In this document: piece after piece, positions 43,042-52,601 of the stretch | Layout of the letters: the number at the start of each line of letters is the position of its first letter | Position numbering within the stretch: position 1 is the stretch's first letter | Source of the DNA: Hungatella sp. | Lineage (GTDB): Bacteria > Bacillota > Clostridia > Lachnospirales > Lachnospiraceae | Reading direction: 5' to 3' | Length of the DNA stretch: 64,000 bases | Assembly: GCA_009712635.1 (NCBI GenBank) | Contig: WASS01000020.1 | Span: 1,249,208 to 1,313,207 of the forward strand | Translations under genes and position numbers: made by a program | The notes under the pieces: generated by a model | Database searches by the model: none | The model's input: only the letters and a program-made list of their open reading frames with translations | What the model was told of the DNA's origin: nothing

Positions 43042-43341
43042 TCATATTCCATATATGGAAATATCTATGTATCCCTCTTCCGATACTTCTACACCTTCCG
43101 ATATAAGAAGTTCTCTTTGAATCGCTGCATATCTGGCATCCGTGATTGATATCCTGCCCTTGGAGTTAATGATCCGGTGCCATGGAAGATCATATTTCTC
43201 AGTCATAGAATGGAGTATCCTGGCTACCTGCCTGGCACCTCTGTTATTTCCTGCAAACCTTGCAACCTGTCCATAACTCATGACTCTCCCGTATGGTATT
43301 CTCTTTATTATTACAAGCACTTCCTCAGTGAACTGTGTCAT
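43042..43341 (-). CDS. Alkyltransferase-like (ATL) DNA repair protein
   Basis: This 99-aa protein matches the C-terminal domain of O6-alkylguanine-DNA alkyltransferases: IIKRIPYGRVMSYGQVARFAG with the HTH and arginine finger, and NRGARQVARIL. The active-site PCHR is PWHRII here, so the acceptor cysteine is tryptophan. This is the mark of ATL proteins, which bind alkylated guanine without removing the alkyl group and pass it to nucleotide excision repair. The length is normal for ATL. Confidence 0.9.
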   Translation of the reverse strand: MTQFTEEVLVIIKRIPYGRVMSYGQVARFAGNNRGARQVARILHSMTEKYDLPWHRIINSKGRISITDARYAAIQRELLISEGVEVSEEGYIDISIYGI

Positions 43342-43381
43342 ATGAAATCTCCTTAAAAAGTCTCTAAATTTAAGTGCTATG

Positions 43382-45010
43382 CTACTGCTCAGTCAAGAGA
43401 GCAGGGTCCTTTTTATTACAGCCTGCCATTCCGATACTAAGCAACAGCCACATAATTGGAGAAGTAATCGGCACACTTATATTAACCACCGCCTGTGTAA
43501 TATAGCAGATTATGGCAAAGCAGCAGCCTATTATATAAGGCTTTGTTTCTACACTTTTCCACATACGGGTGACTGCAGAACCCAGGAAAGTAACATAAGC
43601 GATTAAACCCATGGGCCCAATCGTAATGAAATACTGTAAATATTCATTATGGGCATTTTCAAAACGCTCTGGCATCTCTGCCCCAATTTTGCTAACGGTA
43701 AGTATTCCAAATGTGTCTGCCCCATGCCCGAATAATTTATGCATTGGCTTAAAATCTCTATATAATTCAAAGGATTTTCTCCATATATAGCCCCGGTTCG
43801 TTCCCCAGCTGTCATTAAACACCAGATACTTCCCTAATGCACCATACGTTTCTGCATTGCCTCCCACGTTTGCATCAAACATCAGAAATCCCACCAGCAA
43901 CACTGAAACCGACAGAAAGCCAATCCAGCCATATACCAGCACCGAACCAACTGGGTCAGCCCAATTCTTACTGTTTTTACTCAGTAAACAGACTACAATA
44001 TAAGCCAGCCACAGGCCTGTCACTACATATATCAGGCCATTAAAATTAGTCAATATCTCAAATAAACCGTCCAGACCAATCACCGTATCCGCATGGGCCT
44101 GGTTAATAAAGTCAATGCATTGTATCACAGTGCCGAATGTAGCAATCATCAGCAGGTATCGCCTGATCCCGGTTTTACTTTTAAATAATATCAGAGGCAG
44201 GAAAGTAAATAAAGCGGCCAATGCCAGATAAGCATTGTCACTGCTTCCCATGATAATTGCAAAAAAGCAAACCACCATGCACAGATAACACCAGATTGCT
44301 CTTACCTTACTCTTTGTGATGGCAAACCACGCAGCTGCAACACCCAGTATCATAGCAATATAAGCTGTATAGAAATTAATATTTCCAATCGTCGAAGTAA
44401 ATATATCCCAATGCTCTGGCGCAATAATATAACGAAAATTTAAAATATCCATTCTGAAATAATCGGTAATTCCCACATAGCATACCCCCATTCCACTGAT
44501 CAGGAACATATCCAGAATCCATACCTTTGCTTTCCAAAAACGGCTGATCATGAAATATGTTGCTACATATAGTGTCAATAGAAACAGGCCGGAATACCGT
44601 CCTTCGTTCCCCCAGAATGACTCATAAAAATAATCTGATTGCAACGTTGAAATAACCAGAATAACCCAAAAAATTATAACCGATATGTCGGCGGCGCAAA
44701 ATGTTTTCCTCCAATTCTTAGGCAGCAGCCTGGAAAAAAACATTTTTGCACGTTTCCCCCCATTCTTTGAGACATCAATAACCAGCATGATAATAGAAAG
44801 AATGAGGCACAGCCCTAACATGGCTACTACACACCCCCAATAGAACTGATATTTAAAAACCAGAATATCTATATACGAGTTGTTATATATCAGTGGAAAT
44901 ATCATTATTAATAATATTGTAAAAAAGCAGATTACTCCATTTATAATAGATGCGTAAACCTCTGAGAAGATGTCTCTGTTATCTTCTGTTTTTTCATAGT
45001 TTGATCTCAT
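43382..45010 (-). CDS. O-antigen-ligase-like polytopic membrane protein
   Basis: This 542-aa protein has about twelve membrane helices and a Wzy/WaaL-type loop after NRGYIWRKSFELYRDFKPMHKLFGHGADTFG, then FENAHNEYLQYFITIG. Proteins of this type join oligosaccharides to lipid or protein carriers or polymerise them. In a Gram-positive host the partner may be a wall polymer or glycoprotein. No glycosyltransferase is next to it. A GGGGGG run lies ahead of the ATG. Confidence 0.82.
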   Translation of the reverse strand: MRSNYEKTEDNRDIFSEVYASIINGVICFFTILLIMIFPLIYNNSYIDILVFKYQFYWGCVVAMLGLCLILSIIMLVIDVSKNGGKRAKMFFSRLLPKNWRKTFCAADISVIIFWVILVISTLQSDYFYESFWGNEGRYSGLFLLTLYVATYFMISRFWKAKVWILDMFLISGMGVCYVGITDYFRMDILNFRYIIAPEHWDIFTSTIGNINFYTAYIAMILGVAAAWFAITKSKVRAIWCYLCMVVCFFAIIMGSSDNAYLALAALFTFLPLILFKSKTGIRRYLLMIATFGTVIQCIDFINQAHADTVIGLDGLFEILTNFNGLIYVVTGLWLAYIVVCLLSKNSKNWADPVGSVLVYGWIGFLSVSVLLVGFLMFDANVGGNAETYGALGKYLVFNDSWGTNRGYIWRKSFELYRDFKPMHKLFGHGADTFGILTVSKIGAEMPERFENAHNEYLQYFITIGPMGLIAYVTFLGSAVTRMWKSVETKPYIIGCCFAIICYITQAVVNISVPITSPIMWLLLSIGMAGCNKKDPALLTEQ

Positions 45011-45042
45011 GTTGAAGCCCCCCGTTTTAAAAATACTAGCAA

Positions 45043-47436
45043 TTATAAGGATGTTATGGATTCAGAAATACTCCTGGTCTTTATCCGTTTCAACGGACTT
45101 ATAACTGAGATCGCCGCTGTTATTATACATATTAACAATGCCAGTATTACCTGCCATATAGGAAATGTCCAGTCGGTTCCAAGAATATTAAGAAGTTTTT
45201 TTTGAAGAAAAATCCCAAGAATGCAGCCTGTGATACAGCCCGTTAAGCTGTAAGTAATCGCCTGAGCCAAAACCATTTTATTAAGCTGTTTACCCGACAT
45301 GCCAACAGCCCGCATAGTTCCCAGATAATTTATCTTAGCTTCGATACTTGTATTCATGGTATTTATTATATTCAGCACGCTGATCAGCACAATCACACCT
45401 AAAAAGCCATAAATGAAAACTGCAACTGTCATAAAGGCATTGTCTGCCTCGGTATTAAATTGACGTTTATCATGAAAAGTTACTGATTTATCAATTATCC
45501 CTTGAATTTTGCCTATAGTCTGTTCCTGGTTTTTATCATCAAGCTGAATATCAATCGTCTTATATAAGGTATCATTTGATACTTCCTTAAATAGTTTTTC
45601 GGTGGTGATAAATGTTGTCATCGTAAGCTCATCTATTGAATATGGAGCCGAATCTATGATTCCTATTACTGTAAATTCCTTTGTTCCCGTCTTTGATTTA
45701 ACATATACTTTATCACCAGGTTTAAAATCCGTAGTTTTTATCAGCTCACCGTTTCTTTGAATTTTTCGAACCGCTATAATCCCATCCAGCTTATTAAGCT
45801 GGTTTTCATCACAGGTCCCCTCCAACAAATAATCTTTCGCCCATTTCAGCTGAGTCTTATCATAGGAAACGAACCATGATTTTTCGGGTGGGGCAGTTAA
45901 TTCATTGTCTGTTGTTTTTATAGATCCGATAGAAGCCTTATACGTATCCGTAAGTCTGGAAGAGTCAAAGGCAGCGCTGGCAAAACTGCTCATTCTGCCG
46001 AATACATTTTTTATTCCACCCATACTGGACAGATTCTCAATTAAATCACTGCTTATTCCAATATCCGATGAAAGACTAATGTCGGCAGTGTATGATTTTG
46101 TGGTATTCATTCCCATAAACGCCGGATTGACAAGGACGCTGAATGCAAAAAACAAAATTATACTGATTGCTATAGAGCTTGACATTAGTATAAGAGTTCG
46201 CTTTTTATTTACAGCATTGTTAATCCCGATTGCGGTTTCAATATGAAACCATTTTGTGAGAAAACCTTGTTTCTCTTTATTTGAAATTTCATATTGCCCG
46301 CTTCCGGTAACCGAATTAACAGGAGAAACCTTTGCGGCTTTTTTTGCAGGTAACAGCGAAGCTGTAAACACCGTAAGAAATCCAGTCATTACCCCCATAC
46401 CGATACCAATTGGGCTGACATTAAAAATCAAAATATCTCCAAATAAATTTTTGTTATAATACTTTAATACGGCGGAGCAGGCAAATGTTATTAACATGCC
46501 TGCAAGCACTCCGAAAGGGATTGCTTTAAGGGATATTATAAGGCATTCTCTCCTGACAAGTCTTTTAATTTGTATTTTCGAAGCCCCGATGCATCGTAAT
46601 AATCCGAATTGCCGCACTCTGTCCATAACGGAAATGTTAAAGGTGTTGTATATCATGACAACTGCAGTTACCAGCACCAGGCCGAACAGCACCGTTCCTA
46701 TTGCGTATAATTTTATCACACGATTGTTATTTGTTTGCAGCATGAACGCCAAAAGGCCTTCATTGTAACCAATTCTGCGATCAGGAATCTGTAATGAGGA
46801 TGCAATTTCCACCTTCGCATTTTGAATATTGACGCCGTCTTTAAATAAAATAAAGTATTGACTGTTTACAGCATCCAGGGTTTTAGATGCTTCTTTAGAT
46901 AAAAATACAAATGGAATGGCTGCGGCCTTTGTAGCACCCCAGTTATTCATTATTCCGCTGATAATATAACTGCTGCTTGTTCCAGCCGCAAGAGAAACCG
47001 TTACTTTGTCTCCAACTTTTAAGCCCGATCGCTCCATATACCATTTTTCAAGCATAATTTCATTAGCATGAACCGGAGCATTGCCTTTTGCAAGTTTAAA
47101 ATTAAGATTTTCAGCGAAATTGGCGTCAATGCTTCCTAAAGCACATTTCACATTATTTAGTAGCCCATAGCCGTAGTCATTAAGTACTCCGGAATTTTCA
47201 ACGTCTATACGGCTCCCGATCGACTCGATCTCATTCTGGGCCGGATTTCGGATCAGTATATGATAATTGCCCTCATTCTTTAATACCTGCATTTTTTCGA
47301 ATTTAATAAGTGCATCCAGCATGGAATATATCCCGACGACAAGAGCTACTGCCATTACAACGCTCACTATGGTAAGTCTTGTTTTCTTTTTGTGTCCGGA
47401 CAGATATTTAGGCGCGATAGCAAGATAACTGTTCAT
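45043..47436 (-). CDS. FtsX-like ABC permease (large, duplicated)
   Basis: This 797-aa permease has an N-terminal helix at about 20-42 and two FtsX domains (about 255-370 and 680-795). Two large extracytoplasmic regions and an internal second signal-like helix near RTLILMSSSIAISIILFFAF complete it. The duplicated plan is that of peptide-resistance or lipoprotein-release transporters. The start overlaps the ATPase stop by four bases. It is the last gene of a regulator-kinase-ATPase-permease operon, which points to sensing and resisting an antimicrobial peptide. Confidence 0.9.
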   Translation of the reverse strand: MNSYLAIAPKYLSGHKKKTRLTIVSVVMAVALVVGIYSMLDALIKFEKMQVLKNEGNYHILIRNPAQNEIESIGSRIDVENSGVLNDYGYGLLNNVKCALGSIDANFAENLNFKLAKGNAPVHANEIMLEKWYMERSGLKVGDKVTVSLAAGTSSSYIISGIMNNWGATKAAAIPFVFLSKEASKTLDAVNSQYFILFKDGVNIQNAKVEIASSLQIPDRRIGYNEGLLAFMLQTNNNRVIKLYAIGTVLFGLVLVTAVVMIYNTFNISVMDRVRQFGLLRCIGASKIQIKRLVRRECLIISLKAIPFGVLAGMLITFACSAVLKYYNKNLFGDILIFNVSPIGIGMGVMTGFLTVFTASLLPAKKAAKVSPVNSVTGSGQYEISNKEKQGFLTKWFHIETAIGINNAVNKKRTLILMSSSIAISIILFFAFSVLVNPAFMGMNTTKSYTADISLSSDIGISSDLIENLSSMGGIKNVFGRMSSFASAAFDSSRLTDTYKASIGSIKTTDNELTAPPEKSWFVSYDKTQLKWAKDYLLEGTCDENQLNKLDGIIAVRKIQRNGELIKTTDFKPGDKVYVKSKTGTKEFTVIGIIDSAPYSIDELTMTTFITTEKLFKEVSNDTLYKTIDIQLDDKNQEQTIGKIQGIIDKSVTFHDKRQFNTEADNAFMTVAVFIYGFLGVIVLISVLNIINTMNTSIEAKINYLGTMRAVGMSGKQLNKMVLAQAITYSLTGCITGCILGIFLQKKLLNILGTDWTFPIWQVILALLICIITAAISVISPLKRIKTRSISESITSL

Positions 47437-48116
47437 CTCGCTCCACCCCCCAGCTCTTTGACCATTCCATCCTCCACATGAAGTACCCGGTCTGCAAACA
47501 ATGCGTAATCCTGGTTATGGGTGATCATAATCAGGGTCTGGTTATACCGGTCGACAGACAGCTTAAGTAAATTAATTACCTCTTTGCTGTTTTTACTGTC
47601 AAGGTTTCCGGTCGGCTCGTCAGCGAGAATTATAGCAGGCTTAGTTGCAAGGGCCCTGCCGATCGCTACTCGCTGCTGCTGACCGCCTGAAAGCTGGCTT
47701 GGCAAATGATGTTTTCTCTCTGTCAATCCAAGAATACCCAGCAATTCAGCAACGTAGTGTTTGTCTGGTTTTTGATAATCCAGTAGTATCGGCAGGATTA
47801 TGTTTTCCTCCACATTTAGTTCGGGAACCAGATTAAACGCCTGAAAAATAAATCCAATATTGCGCCTTCGAAATACCGATAGTGCCTCTTCCTTCATTGT
47901 GTAAATGTCCCTGCTGTCAATTGTCACTTTTCCAGACGTTGGAAAATCCAGCGCTCCAATTATATTAAGCAGAGTACTTTTTCCTGAGCCTGATGGTCCG
48001 ATAATGGAAACAAACTCGCCTTTTGACACTGAAAAGGATACATTTTTTAATGCTTCAACCTTTGTTTCTCCTTTACCATATGTTTTGCATAAGTTTTGTA
48101 ACGTTAAAATATTCAA
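47433..48116 (-). CDS. ABC ATPase of the FtsX-type transporter
   Basis: This 227-aa MacB/LolD-type ATPase has GPSGSGKST, LSGGQQQR, AIILADEPTGNLDSKNSKEV and MITHNQDYA. All catalytic residues are in place. It pairs with the FtsX-like permease, to which it is translationally coupled by a four-base overlap. The kinase gene ends 67 bases upstream. Confidence 0.95.
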   Translation of the reverse strand: MNILTLQNLCKTYGKGETKVEALKNVSFSVSKGEFVSIIGPSGSGKSTLLNIIGALDFPTSGKVTIDSRDIYTMKEEALSVFRRRNIGFIFQAFNLVPELNVEENIILPILLDYQKPDKHYVAELLGILGLTERKHHLPSQLSGGQQQRVAIGRALATKPAIILADEPTGNLDSKNSKEVINLLKLSVDRYNQTLIMITHNQDYALFADRVLHVEDGMVKELGGGAR

Positions 48117-48183
48117 TGTTCACACCTCACATGTCTTTTTTGAGATGATAGCATACTAAACTTACCCTCAAGTGAATTTAGTC

Positions 48184-49428
48184 TTACAAAGTTGAAAGCT
48201 TGGGAAATATAAAATGGAATGCACTCCCTCTACCCAATTCGCTTTGGACGGTAATAGTGCCTCCATGTTGTTCAACAATAGCCTTTGCAAGTGCCAGCCC
48301 GATACCCACACCCTGCCTGTCCTTTGAATACCTGCTTCTATAAAACCTTTTAAAAATATAATGAATATCCTCCTGATAAATGCCGGTACCGTTGTCTCTG
48401 ACAATAATTTCAGTCGATATCACCGTTTCCGCGCAGGTTATCTCAATTTGATCTCCTGCATCTGTGTGGTCCAGGGCATTTTTGATTATATTACAAACCG
48501 CTTCACCAAGCCATACTTCATCAAAGCAAAGCGAAGTGGAATTATCGCATTGGAGATTTATACTCTTACCCTCCATTTCAGCACGCGTGATAAAAGCACC
48601 CAGGCACTTCTCCAAAAAGTCATTGAGCCTGTGTAATTTCTTTTCCGGCTCTATAGCTCCTGCATCAAGCTTTGCAAGCTTTAAAAGGTTCTGAATCAGG
48701 TTTTCCATACGCGAAAGCTCACGCTTACTTTTAAACGTAAAGTTTTCCACTACTTCATTTCCAGTTTTTTCATCCATAATGATCTCGTTATACATTTGCA
48801 ACGCAGTCAGCGGGGTCTTTAGTTGGTGTGATATGTCGGAAATTGTATCCACTAGAAACTCCCGGCTGTGCTTTTCCTTTTCTATATGGGAATTTAGTGA
48901 GGTTGCCATAGTGTTGACATCTGCGAAGAACCTGGAAAGATTATCTTCCTTGCTGTCCTCCAGACGGATGGCAGTATTCCCATCCATGAAGCGCCGGATC
49001 TTTTCACCGGCATTTTTAAGCTTTTTGTCACACTTCAGCTCAAAGCTAAAGAATACAGTAAGAAGAACGAGAGAAAATAATACTGAAAATACAAGTACCG
49101 TCAGCGAATATTTTTGATGGAGCTTCTCAGTCTCAGGCAACAGACTGTTTTTTATACTTTGCTTATATCCTGAAGCAGCCAGTAAAACTGAGCCTGCTTC
49201 CGCATCTTTATCTGTTTTCTGAGAGGTAAAGGCCAAAATAATCTGATGATTATCTATGCCGTTCCTGGACAGATACCCGGCAACTGCATTATCATGGGCA
49301 AACATGGTTTCTTTATATCCATTTACCATCAGCATTACGGTTATTTGATTTATAAAGATAAGGACCAATAAGATTGATACAATTATGATGGCATGAATTT
49401 TGACGTTTTTATCGTTAAGAATCTGCAT
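48184..49428 (-). CDS. Sensor histidine kinase
   Basis: This 414-aa kinase has a first helix at about 12-34, an extracellular loop of about 80 residues and a second helix at about 107-128. A HAMP-like linker follows. The phosphorylated His is in DTISDISHQLKTPLTAL, the N-box is NIIKNALDHT and the G-boxes are DNGTGIYQED and GVGIGLALAKAI. It partners the OmpR-type regulator ten bases upstream and probably controls the ABC genes downstream. Confidence 0.92.
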   Translation of the reverse strand: MQILNDKNVKIHAIIIVSILLVLIFINQITVMLMVNGYKETMFAHDNAVAGYLSRNGIDNHQIILAFTSQKTDKDAEAGSVLLAASGYKQSIKNSLLPETEKLHQKYSLTVLVFSVLFSLVLLTVFFSFELKCDKKLKNAGEKIRRFMDGNTAIRLEDSKEDNLSRFFADVNTMATSLNSHIEKEKHSREFLVDTISDISHQLKTPLTALQMYNEIIMDEKTGNEVVENFTFKSKRELSRMENLIQNLLKLAKLDAGAIEPEKKLHRLNDFLEKCLGAFITRAEMEGKSINLQCDNSTSLCFDEVWLGEAVCNIIKNALDHTDAGDQIEITCAETVISTEIIVRDNGTGIYQEDIHYIFKRFYRSRYSKDRQGVGIGLALAKAIVEQHGGTITVQSELGRGSAFHFIFPKLSTL

Positions 49429-49437
49429 ATTCAGTCC

Positions 49438-50124
49438 TCACTTTACAACATTCCATTTATATCCCAGCCCCCTCATCGTTAATAAAAATAATGGACTTTC
49501 CGGGTTATCCTCAATCTTACTTCGCAGCCTGCGAACATAGACCGAAAGGGTGTTATCATCAACGAAACTGCCACTTTGGTCCCAAAGTTTGTTCAGTATA
49601 TGCGTTCTTGTTAAGACAATATTGGGGTTTTGCATGAACAGGCATAAGAGCCGGTATTCAGCAACAGTAAGTTCTATTGCCTGATCTTCCTTTAGCACCC
49701 GGTTTTCATCTAGTTTAATGGTTATTCCATTGCATTTCAATTCAATATTGGAGGAACTCGATAATCCTGCCCGGCGCAACAGTGCATTGATTCTGGAAAT
49801 AAGCTCGTTAAGCTTAAAAGGTTTGGTTATGTAGTCGTCACCGCCCAGATCAAGGCCCATGACAATATTTACCTCTTCATCGGAAGCAGTCAGAAAAATA
49901 ATGGGGACAGATGATGTCTGCCTTGCTTTTTTACATATCTCAAACCCATTGCCATCCGGCAGCGTAAGATCAAGAAGCAGCAGGTCATATCTTAGCTTCA
50001 AAATTTTCGATAAAGCTTCCTGAACTGTCCTGGCTACATCAACCCTGAACCCGCTCTTATGAAGCGAGAATTCAAGGCCTTCAATCAGGCTCAGATCATC
50101 TTCCACCATAAGAATATTATTCAT
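49438..50124 (-). CDS. OmpR-type response regulator
   Basis: This 228-aa protein has a receiver domain with EDD near the start, the phosphoacceptor in DLLLLDLTLPDGNGF (Asp about 53) and KPF. The winged-helix output domain ends with DDNTLSVYVRRLRSKIE and TMRGLGYKW. It is the first gene of the kinase/ABC operon. The 240 bases upstream (50125-50364) contain no gene; a short hairpin with TTTTTT near 50330 is a weak terminator candidate for nothing identified. Confidence 0.93.
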   Translation of the reverse strand: MNNILMVEDDLSLIEGLEFSLHKSGFRVDVARTVQEALSKILKLRYDLLLLDLTLPDGNGFEICKKARQTSSVPIIFLTASDEEVNIVMGLDLGGDDYITKPFKLNELISRINALLRRAGLSSSSNIELKCNGITIKLDENRVLKEDQAIELTVAEYRLLCLFMQNPNIVLTRTHILNKLWDQSGSFVDDNTLSVYVRRLRSKIEDNPESPLFLLTMRGLGYKWNVVK

Positions 50125-50364
50125 TCGTTTTATCTCCTTTTTTCTGCCTGACTTGCTGTAGTCCCTATTTTTCTCCAGCTTCCTTAACTGTTAACTATTC
50201 CATTACTTGACCACCAATAAATAACATATCCATTACAGTATATTTCGGGATAAAGATGAAAATCAAGGGATTATTTCTTAATATTTATGTAGATTATTTA
50301 AAGTTTATCTATAAAGCGGAAAAAACCCTTGCAAAAGGATCAGGAATACAACTTTCTATTTCTT

Positions 50365-51609
50365 TCATTCCGTATATGGTTTGGCAAATCTTTTTTTAAA
50401 AGCACCATTTTTCTTAAGGTTTAAGTCCCAATAATAGTTTGTTAATCCAGTTAATGAAAGTATTGAAAATAATAATTGTGTACCTTTAGACAGGTATTCC
50501 GATTTTTCATATTCTTTTTTCAAGTTTAAATCCATAATTCCTTTGCCAGCATACGTTCTCCCTATTTGCTCCATCTGATCAAGTAACCTTTTAATGGCTT
50601 TTTCAGGTTTCATCCGAATGCCCTCCACACCGCCTTTTATGATTGTTCCATCAAAGGATACTCCCAGCCTTTTTGTAATTAACTCAAGATAAGGTCTCAA
50701 ATAATACGACTGACTGGTCTCAGGAAATCCGGACTGAACGAAAAATGCCATATGCACTTCTTTGTTGTTAATTGGCTTTAACAGTTCAATAAATTTCATT
50801 ACCGAGCCTGGCATAGCATGAACATAGAGCGGAAAAACAAATAAATGATTTTCTGCAGAGCTAAAATTTTCTGCCCACATTTTATGTTCTTTTATATTGA
50901 TCAGATTCCTTACCTCGATATTTTCTGCCCCTTGTTCTCTCATTCCTATTATTATCTTTTCTATGATCAGTTTACTGTTGGAATGATTCCCTCTTGGAGA
51001 GCCGTTATAAATCACCCATTTACCGGTTGCTTTTCTTTCAGTAATTTCCTTTGACAGAACCTCTGCCATTGGCTTTGGGTTTTCTACGTCAGCTGTTTTT
51101 ATGCTGTTGTTTTCATATAACAATTCTTTACAGGGACTTTGAAAATGGTATGCCATCCGCGCAAGATAATTATTGATGACCATTACTTCCTCTTTACTTA
51201 ATCCGTCTTTTTCAAAATAGAAGTTAATAATTGGATATTTATCATATCTTTTTAAGTGTCCGCATTCACCATTTCTTAACTTGATGTAGGGTAAGTAATG
51301 TTGTATTAATCGGTCCAGAAATGTTTTTCCTTTGCCATCAATAAAACCATTCTCCGTATGAAAAAGAATGACCACTTCATCACTGTTTATATAGTCTTTA
51401 TATAATTTATCAGCACCATCGTTCAAAGCACATGTACCGGGAGTCCTCCACCAGCAGCTCCAGCATCCAATGCAATCCATTATTTCGGTATCCATAGCAT
51501 CATGGACAACTATCTCCGCTTCACTTTTTGTTTCCATATAATATTTCTTAATCTCCTGAGCCAGTAATTCCTTATTCTTACATATTCCCAAATCAAATAC
51601 AGATACCAT
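50365..51609 (-). CDS. Tandem flavodoxin-like/NADPH-FMN reductase-like protein
   Basis: This 414-aa protein consists of two flavodoxin-fold halves. The first (1-160) keeps the cysteine motif IGCWSCWWRTPGTCALNDGADKLYKDYINSDEVVI of the NAD(P)H-dependent oxidoreductase group but lacks a clear FMN phosphate loop. The second (about 195-340) has the loop YNGSPRGNHSNSK and FPLYVHAMPGSVMKFIELL. So one half may be redox-active and the other structural. It is coupled (TAATG) to the PadR gene upstream, its likely repressor. Confidence 0.75.
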   Translation of the reverse strand: MVSVFDLGICKNKELLAQEIKKYYMETKSEAEIVVHDAMDTEIMDCIGCWSCWWRTPGTCALNDGADKLYKDYINSDEVVILFHTENGFIDGKGKTFLDRLIQHYLPYIKLRNGECGHLKRYDKYPIINFYFEKDGLSKEEVMVINNYLARMAYHFQSPCKELLYENNSIKTADVENPKPMAEVLSKEITERKATGKWVIYNGSPRGNHSNSKLIIEKIIIGMREQGAENIEVRNLINIKEHKMWAENFSSAENHLFVFPLYVHAMPGSVMKFIELLKPINNKEVHMAFFVQSGFPETSQSYYLRPYLELITKRLGVSFDGTIIKGGVEGIRMKPEKAIKRLLDQMEQIGRTYAGKGIMDLNLKKEYEKSEYLSKGTQLLFSILSLTGLTNYYWDLNLKKNGAFKKRFAKPYTE

Positions 51610-52163
51610 TATGACTCCTCCTCAATCCTTTTAATGTAATCTTCAAACCACTTTGTAACGAAATCAGAATACGCCAGACCAAATTCCAGAGCATCATTTT
51701 CATATTTAGACGGCTTATGATTTTCTATCGTTAGCCCCATTCCTTCAAGTCGTAATTTCCCCTCATCTCTTATATTTACCAGGTCTCTGCGCATATTCTT
51801 AAAGTTATTAATATGAATCTTTATGGATTCCAGCCGTTCCTCTTTGGTTAACTCATGAAAGAAAAACATTTTCAATAATTGTGTGGACTTATACTTATCA
51901 GAACCCCAATCCTGCCTCATTAACATGCTAAATCGTTCTCTTCCGGAATCTGTAATGCTGTATAACTTTTTTGTCCTGTTATTTTTGACTTCTTCCTTTG
52001 AAGTTATATATCCATTCTTCTCAAGTTTCACTAAGGCCGGATGGATTGCTCCCTGACTTGTGCTTGCGAAATATTCGGTGCTTCTTTCCATTCCCTTTTT
52101 TATGTCGTATAAGGTGAGAGGATGATAATTAGATAAAAATCCTAATATGATCAGTTCTATCAT
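51609..52163 (-). CDS. PadR family regulator
   Basis: This 184-aa protein has a PadR winged helix (ELIILGFLSNYHPLTLYDIKKGMERSTEYF... GAIHPALVKLEKNGYITSKEE with the wing NRTKKLYSITDSG) and a C-terminal helical dimerisation part. Its stop and the next start overlap (TAATG), so it is cotranscribed with the tandem flavodoxin gene and probably represses both. Confidence 0.9.
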   Translation of the reverse strand: MIELIILGFLSNYHPLTLYDIKKGMERSTEYFASTSQGAIHPALVKLEKNGYITSKEEVKNNRTKKLYSITDSGRERFSMLMRQDWGSDKYKSTQLLKMFFFHELTKEERLESIKIHINNFKNMRRDLVNIRDEGKLRLEGMGLTIENHKPSKYENDALEFGLAYSDFVTKWFEDYIKRIEEES

Positions 52164-52601
52164 GCAATTACTCCTTTATTGGATTAAGTTTAATATGTCG
52201 TTTAGACATATATTATTTGAACAGTACTCTTATTTTAGTATTTTGTCAAGTTATTTTAAATCATTACTTAAAAATTATATATTATTACATTTCATATGAT
52301 AAAAATTATGAAAATCAGGATAGAATATGGCGAGAATAAGAGTTATAAAATAATAAATCAGATAGTCTCTGAACGACTATCTGATTCGTATTTAGAGTCA
52401 GTTATTGAATTTCTCATTGTCAAATTTGTGCAGCAATTATTGCGCAAATAGATCGCAGCCTATATTCCTTTGCCAAATACTGAAATTAACTGTGGTTGCG
52501 GCATTGTTACGATAAGTGACAGTGGAGTTACGATGTGTGTATGGACTAATATGGTCCTTTGTTGTATGCTTTTGTAAAACGTTTAGGAAAGAGGATATTA
52601 T
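52164..52601. other. 438-base gene-free region with a perfect 12-bp hairpin
   Basis: The region carries AATCAGATAGTC-N7-GACTATCTGATT (52356-52386), perfect 12-bp arms. Read on the minus strand it is followed by TTTATTATTTTAT, like a terminator, yet no minus-strand gene lies before it. A second, smaller repeat TTTGTGCA/TTGCGCAAA lies at about 52420-52446. Short stop-broken minus-strand reading frames cross 52390-52500 without a family match. Confidence 0.45.
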
